Source of the DNA: CAWVWD01 sp965662365
GTDB lineage: Bacteria; Bacteroidota; Bacteroidia; Chitinophagales; Saprospiraceae
Assembly: GCA_965662365.1 (NCBI GenBank)
Contig: CBFIHR010000039.1
Coordinates: 1-39,419, forward strand
Length of the DNA stretch: 39,419 nucleotides
Direction: 5' to 3'
The translations under genes and the position numbers were made by a program. Positions 1-8,570 of this stretch are shown one piece after another. Every line of letters begins with the position of its first letter. Position 1 is the stretch's first letter. The notes beneath the pieces were generated by a model. The model saw only the letters and a list, made by a program, of their open reading frames with translations, made no database searches and was not told the origin of the DNA.

Positions 1-1
1 T

Positions 2-640
2 CAACAGCTTCAAAATTTGGATTTTCTAATCTTGACTTTTGGCACAGCGAACGTTTTTGAATATAAAAAAACTGGTCAAATCGTAGCGAATTGCCATAAA
101 GTACCGAATACGGAGTTTGAGCGAAAGCGACTAAAAATAAATGATATTACGACTACTTTTCAACCTATTTTTAATGAATTAAAAACGATTAATCCGAACC
201 TAAAAATCATTTTAACCGTGTCGCCAGTTCGACATATTCGAGATGGACTGGTGGAAAATCAGCGTAGTAAATCAACCTTGTTGTTGGCAGCTGACGAATT
301 GGCGAAAGCCTACGATTTTATAATATATTTTCCGTCTTATGAGTTGATAATCGACGATTTGAGAGATTATCGTTTTTATAAAGAAGATATGATTCATCCG
401 TCAAAAGTAGCGGTAGATTATGTTTGGAATTATTTTGAAAACACCTATTTTTCAAAAGAAACCCGTCAAATCAACGGGCAACTTCAAAAAATAATTCAAG
501 CCAAAAAGCATCGTCCTTTTGATGAAAAATCGGAGAATCATCAGCTATTTTTGCGAAAGCAAGTTTCTAAAATTAATAATTTACAACAACAATATCCGTT
601 TTTAGATTTTGGGGAAGATTTGAAATGGTTTAAAAAGTAA
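2..640 (+). CDS. GSCFA-domain protein, 3' part only
   Basis: The reading frame is already open at the left edge, so the gene starts before this window and only its last ~212 codons are present. The visible part carries the family's hallmark LTFGTA near its start, then VANCHK-P and a TVSPVRH segment, with a DMIHPS motif later. These fit the GSCFA family, an SGNH-hydrolase-like group common in Bacteroidota, where a late D-x-x-H would complete the active site. The true substrate is not known. The tail after residue ~150 is Lys/Gln-rich and less conserved. The gene ends at a TAA 137 nt before upp. Family assignment is confident from these motifs; function is not. Confidence 0.8.
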   Translation, partial: QQLQNLDFLILTFGTANVFEYKKTGQIVANCHKVPNTEFERKRLKINDITTTFQPIFNELKTINPNLKIILTVSPVRHIRDGLVENQRSKSTLLLAADELAKAYDFIIYFPSYELIIDDLRDYRFYKEDMIHPSKVAVDYVWNYFENTYFSKETRQINGQLQKIIQAKKHRPFDEKSENHQLFLRKQVSKINNLQQQYPFLDFGEDLKWFKK

Positions 641-714
641 CATCGAGTTATGCTCGGTCACAAAAAAATTAAAAGTCCCGAGTACTCAGGACTATAGGTT
701 TCAAAAAAATCCCT

Positions 715-722
715 TACATTTG
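715..722 (+). promoter_or_regulatory. Candidate Bacteroidota -7 promoter element for upp
   Basis: TACATTTG matches the TAnnTTTG consensus of Bacteroidota housekeeping promoters exactly. It lies 56 nt before the upp start codon. I see no convincing TTG-type -33 box at the usual distance, so this is a motif match only. Confidence 0.45.
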
Positions 723-777
723 ATTCACCGAGGTTTCGGGGTGCCGATAAAATCAGCAGGAATCAAAAACCATAACT

Positions 778-1428
778 ATGATTACAGATTTTAGTCAATC
801 GAATAGTATTATTAATCAATTTGTAGCGGAATTGAGAAACGTCGAAATTCAAACAGATAGATTGCGTTTTCGTAGAAATCTGGAGCGAATCGGAGAGTTA
901 ATGGCGTATGAAATCAGCAAAGAATTGGACTACGAACTGTATGAAGTCGAAACGCCCTTGGGCATGGCTTCGGTGGATTTGCCGTCAGAGATGCCAATTT
1001 TAGGAACAATCATGCGAGCCGGTTTACCGATGCATCAGGGCTTCTTGAATATCTTTGATAATTCGGAAAATGCTTTTGTTTCGGCTTATCGCAAACATCA
1101 TAAAGATGGTACTTTTGAGATTAATGTCGAATATGTTTCTTGTCCGTCGTTAGAGAATCGAGTGTTAATTATCGTTGATCCGATGTTAGCGACTGGGGCT
1201 TCGATGGTTGCTACAATCGAACATTTGCAAGAGTTTGGCATACCCAAACAGATTCATATTGCGGCAGCGATAGCAGCGACTGACGGCGTGAATTACGTTA
1301 GACGTTTGCTACCAGAAGCAAAGATTTGGGCTGGTGCAATTGACGAAGAATTGACGGCAAAATCTTATATCGTCCCTGGTCTTGGCGATGCCGGAGATTT
1401 GGCTTTTGGTGAGAAACTTAATGATTAA
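778..1428 (+). CDS. upp: Uracil phosphoribosyltransferase
   Basis: Converts uracil and PRPP to UMP in pyrimidine salvage; cytosolic. The 216-residue protein has the usual length. The PRPP-binding loop is seen at residues ~129-143 (VLIIVDPMLATGAS), preceded by the IMRAGLPM segment around 79-85. The C-terminal GLGDAGD stretch is the family's uracil-binding end. The ATG start follows an AT-rich leader with no Shine-Dalgarno sequence, normal for this phylum. A TAnnTTTG element lies 56 nt upstream, so the gene probably has its own promoter and is monocistronic. The next gene is 825 nt away. Confidence 0.95.
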   Translation: MITDFSQSNSIINQFVAELRNVEIQTDRLRFRRNLERIGELMAYEISKELDYELYEVETPLGMASVDLPSEMPILGTIMRAGLPMHQGFLNIFDNSENAFVSAYRKHHKDGTFEINVEYVSCPSLENRVLIIVDPMLATGASMVATIEHLQEFGIPKQIHIAAAIAATDGVNYVRRLLPEAKIWAGAIDEELTAKSYIVPGLGDAGDLAFGEKLND

Positions 1429-2253
1429 AAGACAGTTGACGGACAGTTGCCTCTCGCTCGACAGAAAATACATTGAACTTCATATTTAATACGTATTAGA
1501 TGCGTAAAAAATGCAGCTTGTACTCCCGCTTAGTTGTCAATACGAATCGAATTTACCAGAGTTTTTGAGGTAAATTCAATCGACATTTACACCTATATTT
1601 TCAGTATAATAATTTATCCTTTACCTATGAAAGTTCGATAATCAACCTGTCAAATTCTCAATAAAAATAATGGTCTATTCTAACTTCTACAAAAATATTT
1701 AAATAGAATATTCATACAGAAAGTGAACAAATTTAAACGCTTTTAAACGCCTAACTTGGTGTTTTTTAAGGTTTACCTTTTGTCCAAATAGCTTTATTAC
1801 AACCTATTATTTTGAAATAAAAATATTTTTCCACCATTATAACCATTAAATATTTTGACTAAACTTAATACTCAAAATTTAATTTTACATTCAAAGATTT
1901 TCACAATATTCAAAAAATAATTTTAAAAAGCATCTTGTAAAAAAGAGAACAATTATTTAATCTTGTATTGAGATTGATTATTTGGAAGTAGGAAATTGAT
2001 AAATTATCCATATTTTGCAATACCATTTTTGTTTTAGACAAAGCAAAAAACGTAGATAGGACTATCGCAAAACTGAAGATTTTTAACGAGTTCTAAAATA
2101 GAACAGCGAGTAATAGGAAGCGCTTATTATTTTCTAATTCCTTTGATAACGATAATCAATTAGTATATTTTACACTAACAAGAAGGTTAAGCAAATGAGT
2201 TTAAAAGTTGAGACTTTACGGTCATTTTTTGATGATAACAACTCACAATTCGG
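1429..2253. other. Long intergenic region, no gene seen
   Basis: This stretch of about 825 nt is strongly AT-rich and holds no convincing coding sequence on either strand. It begins with a short word repeat (GACAGTTG twice, at 1431-1450). Several short hairpins lie near 2050-2130. An ATG at 2195 opens a 31-codon reading frame with coding-like codon use that runs to a stop just after the start of the next gene. It may be the true amino terminus of the dehydrogenase separated by a frameshift. Confidence 0.5.
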
Positions 2254-3585
2254 TTGCCTAACGACAATAAAAAAGCTATGGTTTCAGTAGCAAATGAGGT
2301 TCTATCAGGATTAGCAAACCTAACGCCTGATGCTTTTGTCAAAAAAATGCTTGAAGTAGGCATTACAAGAGGTTATTTCACTTTTGTGGATGGCCAATTT
2401 CATAGTTCTCACTCCGATTTGGCATCCTTAGCGGACTTCGTTCATAATTCTCCAGATTATGACAATCACGAAGGTCTATTTTTCCAAGTGGATGAAGCTA
2501 CCAAATGCTTATTTTTAGCAGGTGTTCACCGTTCAAATCGTGGTGCAGGTCACGGTGGTACTCGCTTTAAGCAGTATCCGACAATCGAAAGTATGTTCGC
2601 TGATGTGATGCGTTTGTCTAAAGGAATGACGGATAAAAATGCTTGTGCAGGACTTTGGTACGGTGGCGGGAAAGCGATTATTTATGCACCGAATGACCCT
2701 CGAAGTTACGAAGGTGTAGCCCGGGAAGAGATTTTTGCGAATTATGGTCGCTTTATCGCCAGTTTAAACGGTTTGTATATCACGGCAGAAGACATGAACA
2801 CCTCGCCAGAGGATATGCGAGTGATTCATGCTCATAATCGTTTTTGTACCTGTATTCCACACGAATTTGGTGGAAGCTCAAATCCGAGTGCGGCAACGGC
2901 TCGTGGTGTTTTTCGAGGTTTGTTAGCCGCTGTTCATTTCGTGGATGGTAAAAATGATGCAAACGATACGAACTTAAAAGGCAAACACATCATCGTGCAA
3001 GGTGCCGGAAACGTCGGCGGTCGTTTAATTCATCAATTAATCGAATGTGGTGCAAAAGTGACTGTTTTTGACTTACGTCAAGATACTAAGGAAGCATTGA
3101 AAGCAAAATATCCTGCTGAACAGCTGACGATTCATGAAGATGGAGATTCGTTATATGAAATCGAAGCGGACGTATTTTCACCAAACGCCATCGGTGCGAT
3201 TTTGAACGATACGACGATTCCGAAATTGAAAGTAAGAATCGTTGCAGGTGGTGCGAATAATCAATTGGCCGATCCTGTAAAACACGCTAAAGATTTGCAC
3301 AATCGTGGGATTTTATACGCTCCTGATTTTATCATCAATCGTATGGGAATCGTAAATTGTTCAAACGAACCTTATGGTTATTTGGCAGCAGAAGTGCAAG
3401 ATAAAGCTGATGAGGTTTATCCTGATACGTACAGTATTTTACATGATGCAGCAGAAAAAAATCATTCGCCACAATTTGAAGCTTTAGATTTGGCCGTTCG
3501 TTTAGCAAAAGTCGAACACCCGATTTTAGGACATCGAGGGAAGAGGATTATCAATCATTTAATGAATTCAGGTTGGGGAAAGTAA
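2254..3585 (+). CDS. Glu/Leu/Phe/Val dehydrogenase, leucine-dehydrogenase-like
   Basis: Reversible NAD(P)-dependent oxidative deamination of an amino acid. The sequence shows a Gly-rich GGGKAIIYAP segment (the Lys is the substrate-binding residue of the family), then TAEDMNTSPEDM, which carries the catalytic Asp. GGSSNPSAATARGV follows, and then a Rossmann nucleotide-binding loop GAGNVGG near residue 252. The TAEDMNTSPEDM and GGSSNPS segments resemble leucine dehydrogenase more than glutamate dehydrogenase. The N-terminal ~80 residues before the dimerisation domain are longer than in Bacillus leucine dehydrogenase. The start is uncertain: TTG at 2254, ATG at 2278, or ATG at 2195 if a one-base frameshift lies near 2250. 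Substrate specificity cannot be read from sequence with certainty. Confidence 0.85.
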   Translation: MPNDNKKAMVSVANEVLSGLANLTPDAFVKKMLEVGITRGYFTFVDGQFHSSHSDLASLADFVHNSPDYDNHEGLFFQVDEATKCLFLAGVHRSNRGAGHGGTRFKQYPTIESMFADVMRLSKGMTDKNACAGLWYGGGKAIIYAPNDPRSYEGVAREEIFANYGRFIASLNGLYITAEDMNTSPEDMRVIHAHNRFCTCIPHEFGGSSNPSAATARGVFRGLLAAVHFVDGKNDANDTNLKGKHIIVQGAGNVGGRLIHQLIECGAKVTVFDLRQDTKEALKAKYPAEQLTIHEDGDSLYEIEADVFSPNAIGAILNDTTIPKLKVRIVAGGANNQLADPVKHAKDLHNRGILYAPDFIINRMGIVNCSNEPYGYLAAEVQDKADEVYPDTYSILHDAAEKNHSPQFEALDLAVRLAKVEHPILGHRGKRIINHLMNSGWGK

Positions 3586-3711
3586 AATAGCAGACGATTA
3601 ACGGTCGCTTCGCTTGACGGAAAATATATTTACTGTCGTTATCAACAATTTAACAATGAGGCGATAACAGTCAAACCGTTTACTACACCTCACTAATTAT
3701 TTCGCAATAAT

Positions 3712-3748
3712 AAAAAGTCATTTCTTTGAACAAGAAATGGCTTTTTTT
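3712..3748 (+). terminator. Rho-independent terminator after the dehydrogenase
   Basis: A 13-bp stem with one G-U pair pairs AAAGTCATTTCTT with AAGAAATGGCTTT across a 5-nt loop, followed by a run of T. Confidence 0.8.
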
Positions 3749-3779
3749 GTAGAAATGAGTATGTTTGGATATTCGAGAA

Positions 3780-3820
3780 TTGGAGTGTTAAAAAAGCATT
3801 CAAATATTTGAACACTCCAA
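3780..3820. repeat. Inverted repeat with nested palindrome upstream of menA
   Basis: A perfect 10-bp outer stem (TTGGAGTGTT with AACACTCCAA) encloses the 14-nt perfect palindrome TTCAAATATTTGAA at 3799-3812. The same 14-mer occurs at 26341-26354 and 26894-26907. The element sits 25 nt before the menA start codon and has no T-run on the plus strand, so it is not an ordinary terminator. Confidence 0.6.
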
Positions 3821-3845
3821 CATTTTTAGCAATCAAATACAAAAA

Positions 3846-4739
3846 ATGATAAAACATTGGATTGAGGCGTTTAGGTTGAGAACCTTGCCGTTGGCTCTGG
3901 CGAGTATTGGAATGGGTAGTTTCTTAGCAGCCGCTGACGATGGTTTTCGCTGGAAAATCTTGATATTGACAGCGTTGACCACTATTTTTTTACAAATCTT
4001 ATCTAACTTAGCCAACGATTTTGGCGACAGCCAGAACGGTGCCGATAGTGTGGACAGACAAGGCCCGCAGCGTGCTGTACAGTCGGGTGTGATTACGCCC
4101 AGACAGATGCTGAAAGGAATGGTTATTTTAGCGATTTTATCGTTAATCTCTGGCTTATCCTTATTATATATTGCCGTTGGTTTTACACAATTATTTTGGA
4201 TATTTTTAGGCTTTGGTATTTTATCAATCATAGCAGCAGTCACCTATACAGCAGGAAGTCACCCTTATGGTTACGCTGGTTTAGGAGATGCGTCGGTGTT
4301 CATTTTCTTTGGTTGGTTAGGCGTGATGGGAACGTATTTTTTGCATACGTTGACCTTTGACTGGTCTGTATTGTTACCTGCTACGACTTGTAGTTGTTTT
4401 GCCGTTGCGGTATTGAATATTAATAATATTCGGGATATTCAATCGGATGAGAAAGCGGGGAAAATCACGATTCCTGTACGATTAGGAAGAGATAATGCCG
4501 TGATTTATCATTTTATATTATTGTTAGTGGGTATCGCTTGTGCTGCTACTTATGTCATTTTAGAATTTAGCCATTTGTGGGCATTTGCGTTCATAATTGT
4601 TTTACCATTACTAATAAAAAATGCAAGAGCAGTTGCAGAAAAAAAGAATCCTAAAGAACTCGACCCGTATCTGAAACAGATGGCGTTGGCGACTTTGTTA
4701 TTTGTAATTGTCTTTGGAATTGGGCTATTGCTGGGGTAG
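3846..4739 (+). CDS. menA: 1,4-dihydroxy-2-naphthoate polyprenyltransferase
   Basis: Integral membrane UbiA-family enzyme that joins the polyprenyl chain to 1,4-dihydroxy-2-naphthoate in menaquinone synthesis. The first Asp-rich motif NDFGDSQNGAD lies near residue 58, and the second, NNIRDIQSDEKAGK, near residue 195; both bind Mg-diphosphate. The intervening and following segments form about eight or nine hydrophobic helices, and the 297-residue length is typical. The N-terminal FRLRTLPLALA is characteristic of MenA rather than UbiA. The gene stands alone: the upstream gene ends at its own terminator, and a bidirectional terminator follows 20 nt after the stop. Menaquinone is the expected respiratory quinone of this phylum. 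Confidence 0.93.
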   Translation: MIKHWIEAFRLRTLPLALASIGMGSFLAAADDGFRWKILILTALTTIFLQILSNLANDFGDSQNGADSVDRQGPQRAVQSGVITPRQMLKGMVILAILSLISGLSLLYIAVGFTQLFWIFLGFGILSIIAAVTYTAGSHPYGYAGLGDASVFIFFGWLGVMGTYFLHTLTFDWSVLLPATTCSCFAVAVLNINNIRDIQSDEKAGKITIPVRLGRDNAVIYHFILLLVGIACAATYVILEFSHLWAFAFIIVLPLLIKNARAVAEKKNPKELDPYLKQMALATLLFVIVFGIGLLLG

Positions 4740-4759
4740 ATTTTATCTGCGAAAACAAT

Positions 4760-4800
4760 AAAAAATGGTTGAGTGCTTTGAGGGCATTCAACCATTTTTT
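4760..4800. terminator. Bidirectional terminator between menA and the convergent gene
   Basis: A 16-bp stem (AAAAATGGTTGAGTGC with its complement, one G-U pair) and a 7-nt loop, with an A-run before and a T-run after. It can therefore serve menA on the plus strand and the secreted protein on the minus strand. Confidence 0.85.
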
Positions 4801-4806
4801 GCTTTG

Positions 4807-5259
4807 TTAATTGACTTTTTCAACATTTGATAAAGTATAAATCATTTTATCTAAATCACCAGAATCATTCAAGGTCAATGTTCCCTTGATGGTAATCATT
4901 TTTGTCGTGTATTTGATTGGCTCTTTGCAGTAAACTTCAGCAACAGACTCGATTCCTGCACCACCGCAGAAGTAACACAAGTTGTACGGATAAGCTGAAA
5001 AAATAAAGTAATCTTGAGAACGACGCCCTTCAAGCGGCAAGATGTAGCCCTTTAGCGTAATCGTTTTGCCTTCTAACTTTTTCACCGCAGGACTGAATTT
5101 TGGCACTTCGACATCAATGCCTAACATCTCATCAAACTTTGTATCAAAAGTGACCAAACTTAGTGTTTGCCAAGTGCTTGTTGTTTTGATTCCTTTTTGT
5201 GCATTTGCGGATAACGTCATTGCAAAAAGCAAAATAGTACATAAAATTAACTGCTTCAT
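4807..5259 (-). CDS. Small secreted protein with Cys motif, function unknown
   Basis: A 150-residue protein with a clear signal peptide (MKQLILCTILLFAMTLSANAQ, cleavage after ANA). The mature part contains KTITLKGYILP, which looks like a strand-rich OB-fold-type start. A central YNLCYFCGGAG follows, with two Cys spaced CxxC and then a third Cys in VYCKEP. Three cysteines in an exported protein suggest metal or haem binding or a disulfide, but none of these is shown. The protein ends with a short strand-rich segment. I recognise the type as a conserved Bacteroidota exported protein but know no function. It converges on menA, sharing the terminator. Confidence 0.7.
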   Translation of the reverse strand: MKQLILCTILLFAMTLSANAQKGIKTTSTWQTLSLVTFDTKFDEMLGIDVEVPKFSPAVKKLEGKTITLKGYILPLEGRRSQDYFIFSAYPYNLCYFCGGAGIESVAEVYCKEPIKYTTKMITIKGTLTLNDSGDLDKMIYTLSNVEKVN

Positions 5260-5522
5260 ATTTTATTTTTGTTGGTGTTTTTAACTTGACTCCTATTGAT
5301 AAATTGCAATAATAAAACCAATCATGTAGGCTTTCTGTTTAACCGTTTAGAAATAGCGTATTTTTCGATAAAAATCGCTTTTAAACTATTTAACGATAAA
5401 ATCATCAAAACTATTTAATGAAATTTTATCTTTGACGCAAATTATTACACTAAGGTACAAAAAATGGTTCTATGCGTTTTTGTATAACATCACACAAAAT
5501 CATATAACCGCTAAATTTTACG

Positions 5523-5825
5523 ATGGTTAATTTCTTATTATTTCTGATAATCGCCATGTTTTGTGGCATTCTTTTTCTGAACGTTTACTTTCGCGTAAAA
5601 GTCTTAAAACTGTACAAAAAATTAGTACAAAACCAGGTGGAATTCAAACCAGTTCATTTTGTAAACAAAGAACGTTTGGAAGACGAAATCTTACCAAAAT
5701 ATCCTGAACACAAAGAAGATATTCTAACGTTTATCGGTCATATTCGATTTTCGGTGAGTTTGGCTTCTGTACTCATCACACTAATTACTGCGTTTGCAGC
5801 AGTATTGATGTTCATAAAAGATTAG
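5523..5825 (+). CDS. Small two-helix inner-membrane protein, unknown
   Basis: A 100-residue protein with hydrophobic helices at residues ~2-22 and ~76-97. Between them lies a charged ~50-residue segment (KVLKLYKKLV, then EDEILPKYPEHKED). The helical hairpin topology leaves the charged part on one side of the membrane. No catalytic motif or known family was recognised. The gene is divergent from the secreted protein upstream and converges on the sirtuin gene 26 nt away. Codon use resembles its neighbours, so I take it as a real gene. Confidence 0.6.
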   Translation: MVNFLLFLIIAMFCGILFLNVYFRVKVLKLYKKLVQNQVEFKPVHFVNKERLEDEILPKYPEHKEDILTFIGHIRFSVSLASVLITLITAFAAVLMFIKD

Positions 5826-5851
5826 GTCGAAATGACAGCCGATTCAACTAA

Positions 5852-6556
5852 TTATTTATTTAATAAAATATCGACTACTTTACGAACGCCCGTAGTAGCT
5901 GGTTCTGCCACAACCGTAATGTCATAAAAATCTTGTTCATTCACTTGTGGCTTCGGGTCAATAAAAAAAACTGGTGCTGTTTCCGGGGCTTGATACACCA
6001 AACCTGCGGCAGGATACACCTGCATCGACGTTCCGATTACAATTACATAATCTGCAATCGATACCAGTTCCAACGCCAGTTCGTACATCGGCACACCTTC
6101 GCCAAACCACACAATGTGCGGCCGTAATTGATGTCCTTTATCGCACAAATCTCCCAAATTCACATCTTTATCCCAATCATAAATTAAGCTTGAATCACCA
6201 GTACTTCGTACTTTTCGAAGTTCACCGTGTAGATGTACGATACGTTTGCTTCCCGCTCGTTCGTGTAAATCATCAACGTTTTGAGTGACGACGACAACAT
6301 CGTATTTGTCTTCTAACTCCGTCAATGCCTTATGGCCAGCATTCGGTTCTACCTCAAACAATTGCCTACGACGTTGGTTATAAAAGTCTAAAACCAATAC
6401 TGGATTGCTGCTAAAACCTTCGGGCGAAGCGACCTCTGTAATATCGTGATTTTCCCATAATCCATTAGAATCTCTAAATGTGCTAATTCCTGATTCTGCA
6501 CTCATTCCTGCCCCCGTTAAGATGACAATTTTTGGTTTTTTCGTTATTTTACTCAT
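5852..6556 (-). CDS. Sir2-family NAD-dependent deacylase lacking zinc cysteines
   Basis: Removes acyl groups from lysines using NAD. In the 234-residue protein, GAGMSAESGISTFRD forms the NAD loop, QNVDDLHERAG the nucleotide pocket, and HLHGEL holds the catalytic His. FYNQRRRQ carries the Tyr-x-x-Arg pattern that marks class III (SIRT5/CobB-like) enzymes preferring acidic acyl groups. The segment between HLHGEL and LRPHIVWFGE, where the four zinc cysteines normally lie, has only one Cys. I place the start at ATG 6556 (MSKITKK); the frame is open to 6592, but the extra twelve residues are not family-like. Function beyond deacylation is inferred. Confidence 0.88.
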   Translation of the reverse strand: MSKITKKPKIVILTGAGMSAESGISTFRDSNGLWENHDITEVASPEGFSSNPVLVLDFYNQRRRQLFEVEPNAGHKALTELEDKYDVVVVTQNVDDLHERAGSKRIVHLHGELRKVRSTGDSSLIYDWDKDVNLGDLCDKGHQLRPHIVWFGEGVPMYELALELVSIADYVIVIGTSMQVYPAAGLVYQAPETAPVFFIDPKPQVNEQDFYDITVVAEPATTGVRKVVDILLNK

Positions 6557-6680
6557 GGGTATTTTATTAATTGTTAATAATTTAAAAAACACAATTTGTA
6601 CAAAAAAAGGACTTCAAAAGTTCGATTTTTAGCATTAAAGTATTCATCTTTCCTTGAGAAAAGAGTTGGAGAAAGAGGAA

Positions 6681-8006
6681 TCAATAATTATCTCGAATAA
6701 ACTCCAAGGTCCGTTGCATTTCTTGCTTAACGGCTGTACTCGAACCGATATAATGATTATTCATAAAAGTAAAAATCAAGATTTTTCCACTATTTGTACG
6801 AACATAACCGCTTAAGCAATGATTATTCGAGAGCGTTCCAGTTTTTGCAAAAACGTAGTTGCCCGGATACCATTTTTTGATTGTTCCAGATTGTCCACCA
6901 GTTGGAAAAATATCAAAAAGTGTTGTCGTATCTGTGTTTTGATATATTTCGTTAAGTACAAAAATTGTGGAGCGAGGAGTAAACATATTATAACGAGAAA
7001 GGCCCGAACCATCTCGCCAAATTGCTTTATCAGGCAAATTTTGTAGTAAACTATCTTGTGCATATTTTATAAAAACGTCCGTGTCTAACGTCAATTTTTT
7101 TTCTGAAGCACAGACATAAAGCAGCTGTTCGGCAATGAAATTATCGCTCGATTGCATCATTTGTCGTAAGACATCATTCGTGCGATAGCTGTAAATCGTT
7201 TTCGCTTCGGCTTTCATTTCAGCGTTGAGTTGCCAGTTGAATTTTACGTCTTTTCCAATTGCTTCTTTTAATAATTCCTGAATCACTTCATTCGATACTC
7301 GAAATGGAATATTTCGACTGTAAGTCGCATTTTTACTGTAATACGGATAATTTACTACGTTATCAAATTCGTTACGAGTTGGCCGTGAAATATCTTTTTG
7401 GTACTCTAAAAACTGTTCAAAATATTTTGGAATCGTAGTCGGTTTGGTGCTGCCGCTATATTTGCGAAAGCGGATAAAATTACTGTAAATCGGAAAAGTT
7501 GACAGCTCGGTGGCGTAATAATCATTATAATCGTCCCATGCCCAACCTGCACCAAAACGATTTTTGTTGTATTGTGGTGCGTAGTATAAATTTCCTTTCC
7601 AATTTTTTAAAAACTCAACCGCACGATTTTTACCATATTTATCTTCAAAAAAAGGGTGTGCAAAAGTCGGGTCGCCAGTTCCCCAAAATATCAAATCGTC
7701 TCCATCAATGACATATTTTATTGACGGAACAGAATCGCCCAAAATCTTGGTACAAGCGTACATTGTATAGATTTTGGTATTTGACGCTGGAGTCATATAT
7801 TTATCGGCGTATTGACTTGCCAAAGTTTCGTCAGTTGAAGGATCAAATAGCACGAAACCTGTGAAAATATCACGAAATACAGGGGACATACTCACCATCG
7901 ATTGTGCCGTGATTTTTTCTTCAGGCTTAACGAGCGTCTGTTGTGTCCTACAATTCGTAAAAAGAACGCTGATAAATATTGACAGCAAAAGGTGTTGTCT
8001 TTTCAT
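6681..8006 (-). CDS. dacB: D-alanyl-D-alanine carboxypeptidase/endopeptidase (PBP4-type)
   Basis: Peptidase S13-family penicillin-binding protein that trims peptidoglycan cross-links in the periplasm. All three active-site motifs are visible: SxxK as SNTK at residues 75-78, SDN at 287-289 and KTG at 388-390. The Gly-rich DGSGLSR follows SDN at ~332, as in PBP4. The N-terminus is hydrophobic and ends in FTNC at residue 19, a plausible lipobox, so the protein may be a lipoprotein. The length of 441 residues is near the family norm. The gene lies between the sirtuin and dut genes on the same strand, with short spacers of about 90-125 nt. Confidence 0.92.
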   Translation of the reverse strand: MKRQHLLLSIFISVLFTNCRTQQTLVKPEEKITAQSMVSMSPVFRDIFTGFVLFDPSTDETLASQYADKYMTPASNTKIYTMYACTKILGDSVPSIKYVIDGDDLIFWGTGDPTFAHPFFEDKYGKNRAVEFLKNWKGNLYYAPQYNKNRFGAGWAWDDYNDYYATELSTFPIYSNFIRFRKYSGSTKPTTIPKYFEQFLEYQKDISRPTRNEFDNVVNYPYYSKNATYSRNIPFRVSNEVIQELLKEAIGKDVKFNWQLNAEMKAEAKTIYSYRTNDVLRQMMQSSDNFIAEQLLYVCASEKKLTLDTDVFIKYAQDSLLQNLPDKAIWRDGSGLSRYNMFTPRSTIFVLNEIYQNTDTTTLFDIFPTGGQSGTIKKWYPGNYVFAKTGTLSNNHCLSGYVRTNSGKILIFTFMNNHYIGSSTAVKQEMQRTLEFIRDNY

Positions 8007-8096
8007 GACTGATAAAATTGAAGTGATAACGGAAAGTTTGAGTTTTTTAGATAAAAAGTCATCAAAACTTCCGAAGTTTTCAGGATTATCAATTAT

Positions 8097-8531
8097 TTAC
8101 TTCGTTCCCGTACTTCCAAATCCGCCCGTTCCACGTTTTGTATCCGATAAATTTTCGACCTCTTCCAGTGTCACTTGCTCGTATTTCGCAATTACCATTT
8201 GAGCGATGCGTTCGCCATGTTTGATGGTTTGTGGTTCGGGCGAGAGATTAATCATAATAACCTTTAATTCGCCACGATAATCACTATCAATCGTACCGGG
8301 TGTGTTCGGTAGTGACAAGCCTTTTTTGTAAGATAAACCACTTCGGGGACGAATTTGAGCTTCGTAACCCATTGGTAATTCTATAAATAATCCTGTCGGA
8401 ATCAATTTTCGCTCTAAGGATTGTAGCGTAATCGGCTCTTCTAAATTCGCTCTTAAGTCCATTCCTGCACTGCCCGCAGTTTCGTATTGTGGTAAATCGT
8501 TGTTTGACGTATTAATGATTTTGACTGTCAT
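8097..8531 (-). CDS. dut: Deoxyuridine 5'-triphosphate nucleotidohydrolase
   Basis: Hydrolyses dUTP to dUMP and PPi, keeping uracil out of DNA and feeding dTMP synthesis. The 144-residue trimeric-type dUTPase shows all five motifs in order: AGMDLRA near 22, PRSGLS near 63, the uridine-binding NTPGTIDSDYRGE near 76-88, RIAQMVI near 108, and the flexible RGTGGFGSTG tail near 132. The gene start is preceded by a word repeat (TTACAACTTACAACTCGTAAC on the sense strand). A candidate promoter lies about 180 nt upstream. Confidence 0.95.
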   Translation of the reverse strand: MTVKIINTSNNDLPQYETAGSAGMDLRANLEEPITLQSLERKLIPTGLFIELPMGYEAQIRPRSGLSYKKGLSLPNTPGTIDSDYRGELKVIMINLSPEPQTIKHGERIAQMVIAKYEQVTLEEVENLSDTKRGTGGFGSTGTK

Positions 8532-8537
8532 AATTGG

Positions 8538-8570
8538 TGTTACGAGTTGTAAGTTGTAAATTTCGAGTTT
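8538..8570 (-). repeat. Heptad word tract immediately upstream of dut
   Basis: On the plus strand GTTACGA, GTTGTAA, GTTGTAA and ATTTCGA follow one another as 7-nt units, the second and third identical. Read in the sense of dut, the tract is A/C/T-rich and ends 6 nt before the start codon. A related, more degraded tract lies at about 8650-8695. Confidence 0.5.

Noticed and set aside
674..693. Hairpin AGTCCCGA/TCAGGACT after the GSCFA gene, considered as a terminator.
   Set aside because: It has a mismatch, and no T-run follows on the plus strand; there is only an A-run before it, with no minus-strand gene to terminate.
719..767. Three-way-junction RNA upstream of upp: 8-bp outer stem TTTGATTC/GAATCAAA, inner stems CCGA/TCGG and TGCCGAT/ATCAGCA, like a small riboswitch.
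   Set aside because: The 5' strand of the outer stem overlaps the best -7 promoter match (715-722), so it would probably not be transcribed. It also matches no riboswitch class I know.
3833..4243. Long open frame on the minus strand opposite menA.
   Set aside because: It is antisense to a well-supported membrane enzyme and its text shows no domain; it is a shadow of menA codon use.
6557..6592. Earlier ATG of the sirtuin gene.
   Set aside because: The extra twelve residues do not look like family sequence; MSKITKKPKIVILTGAG is the usual beginning.
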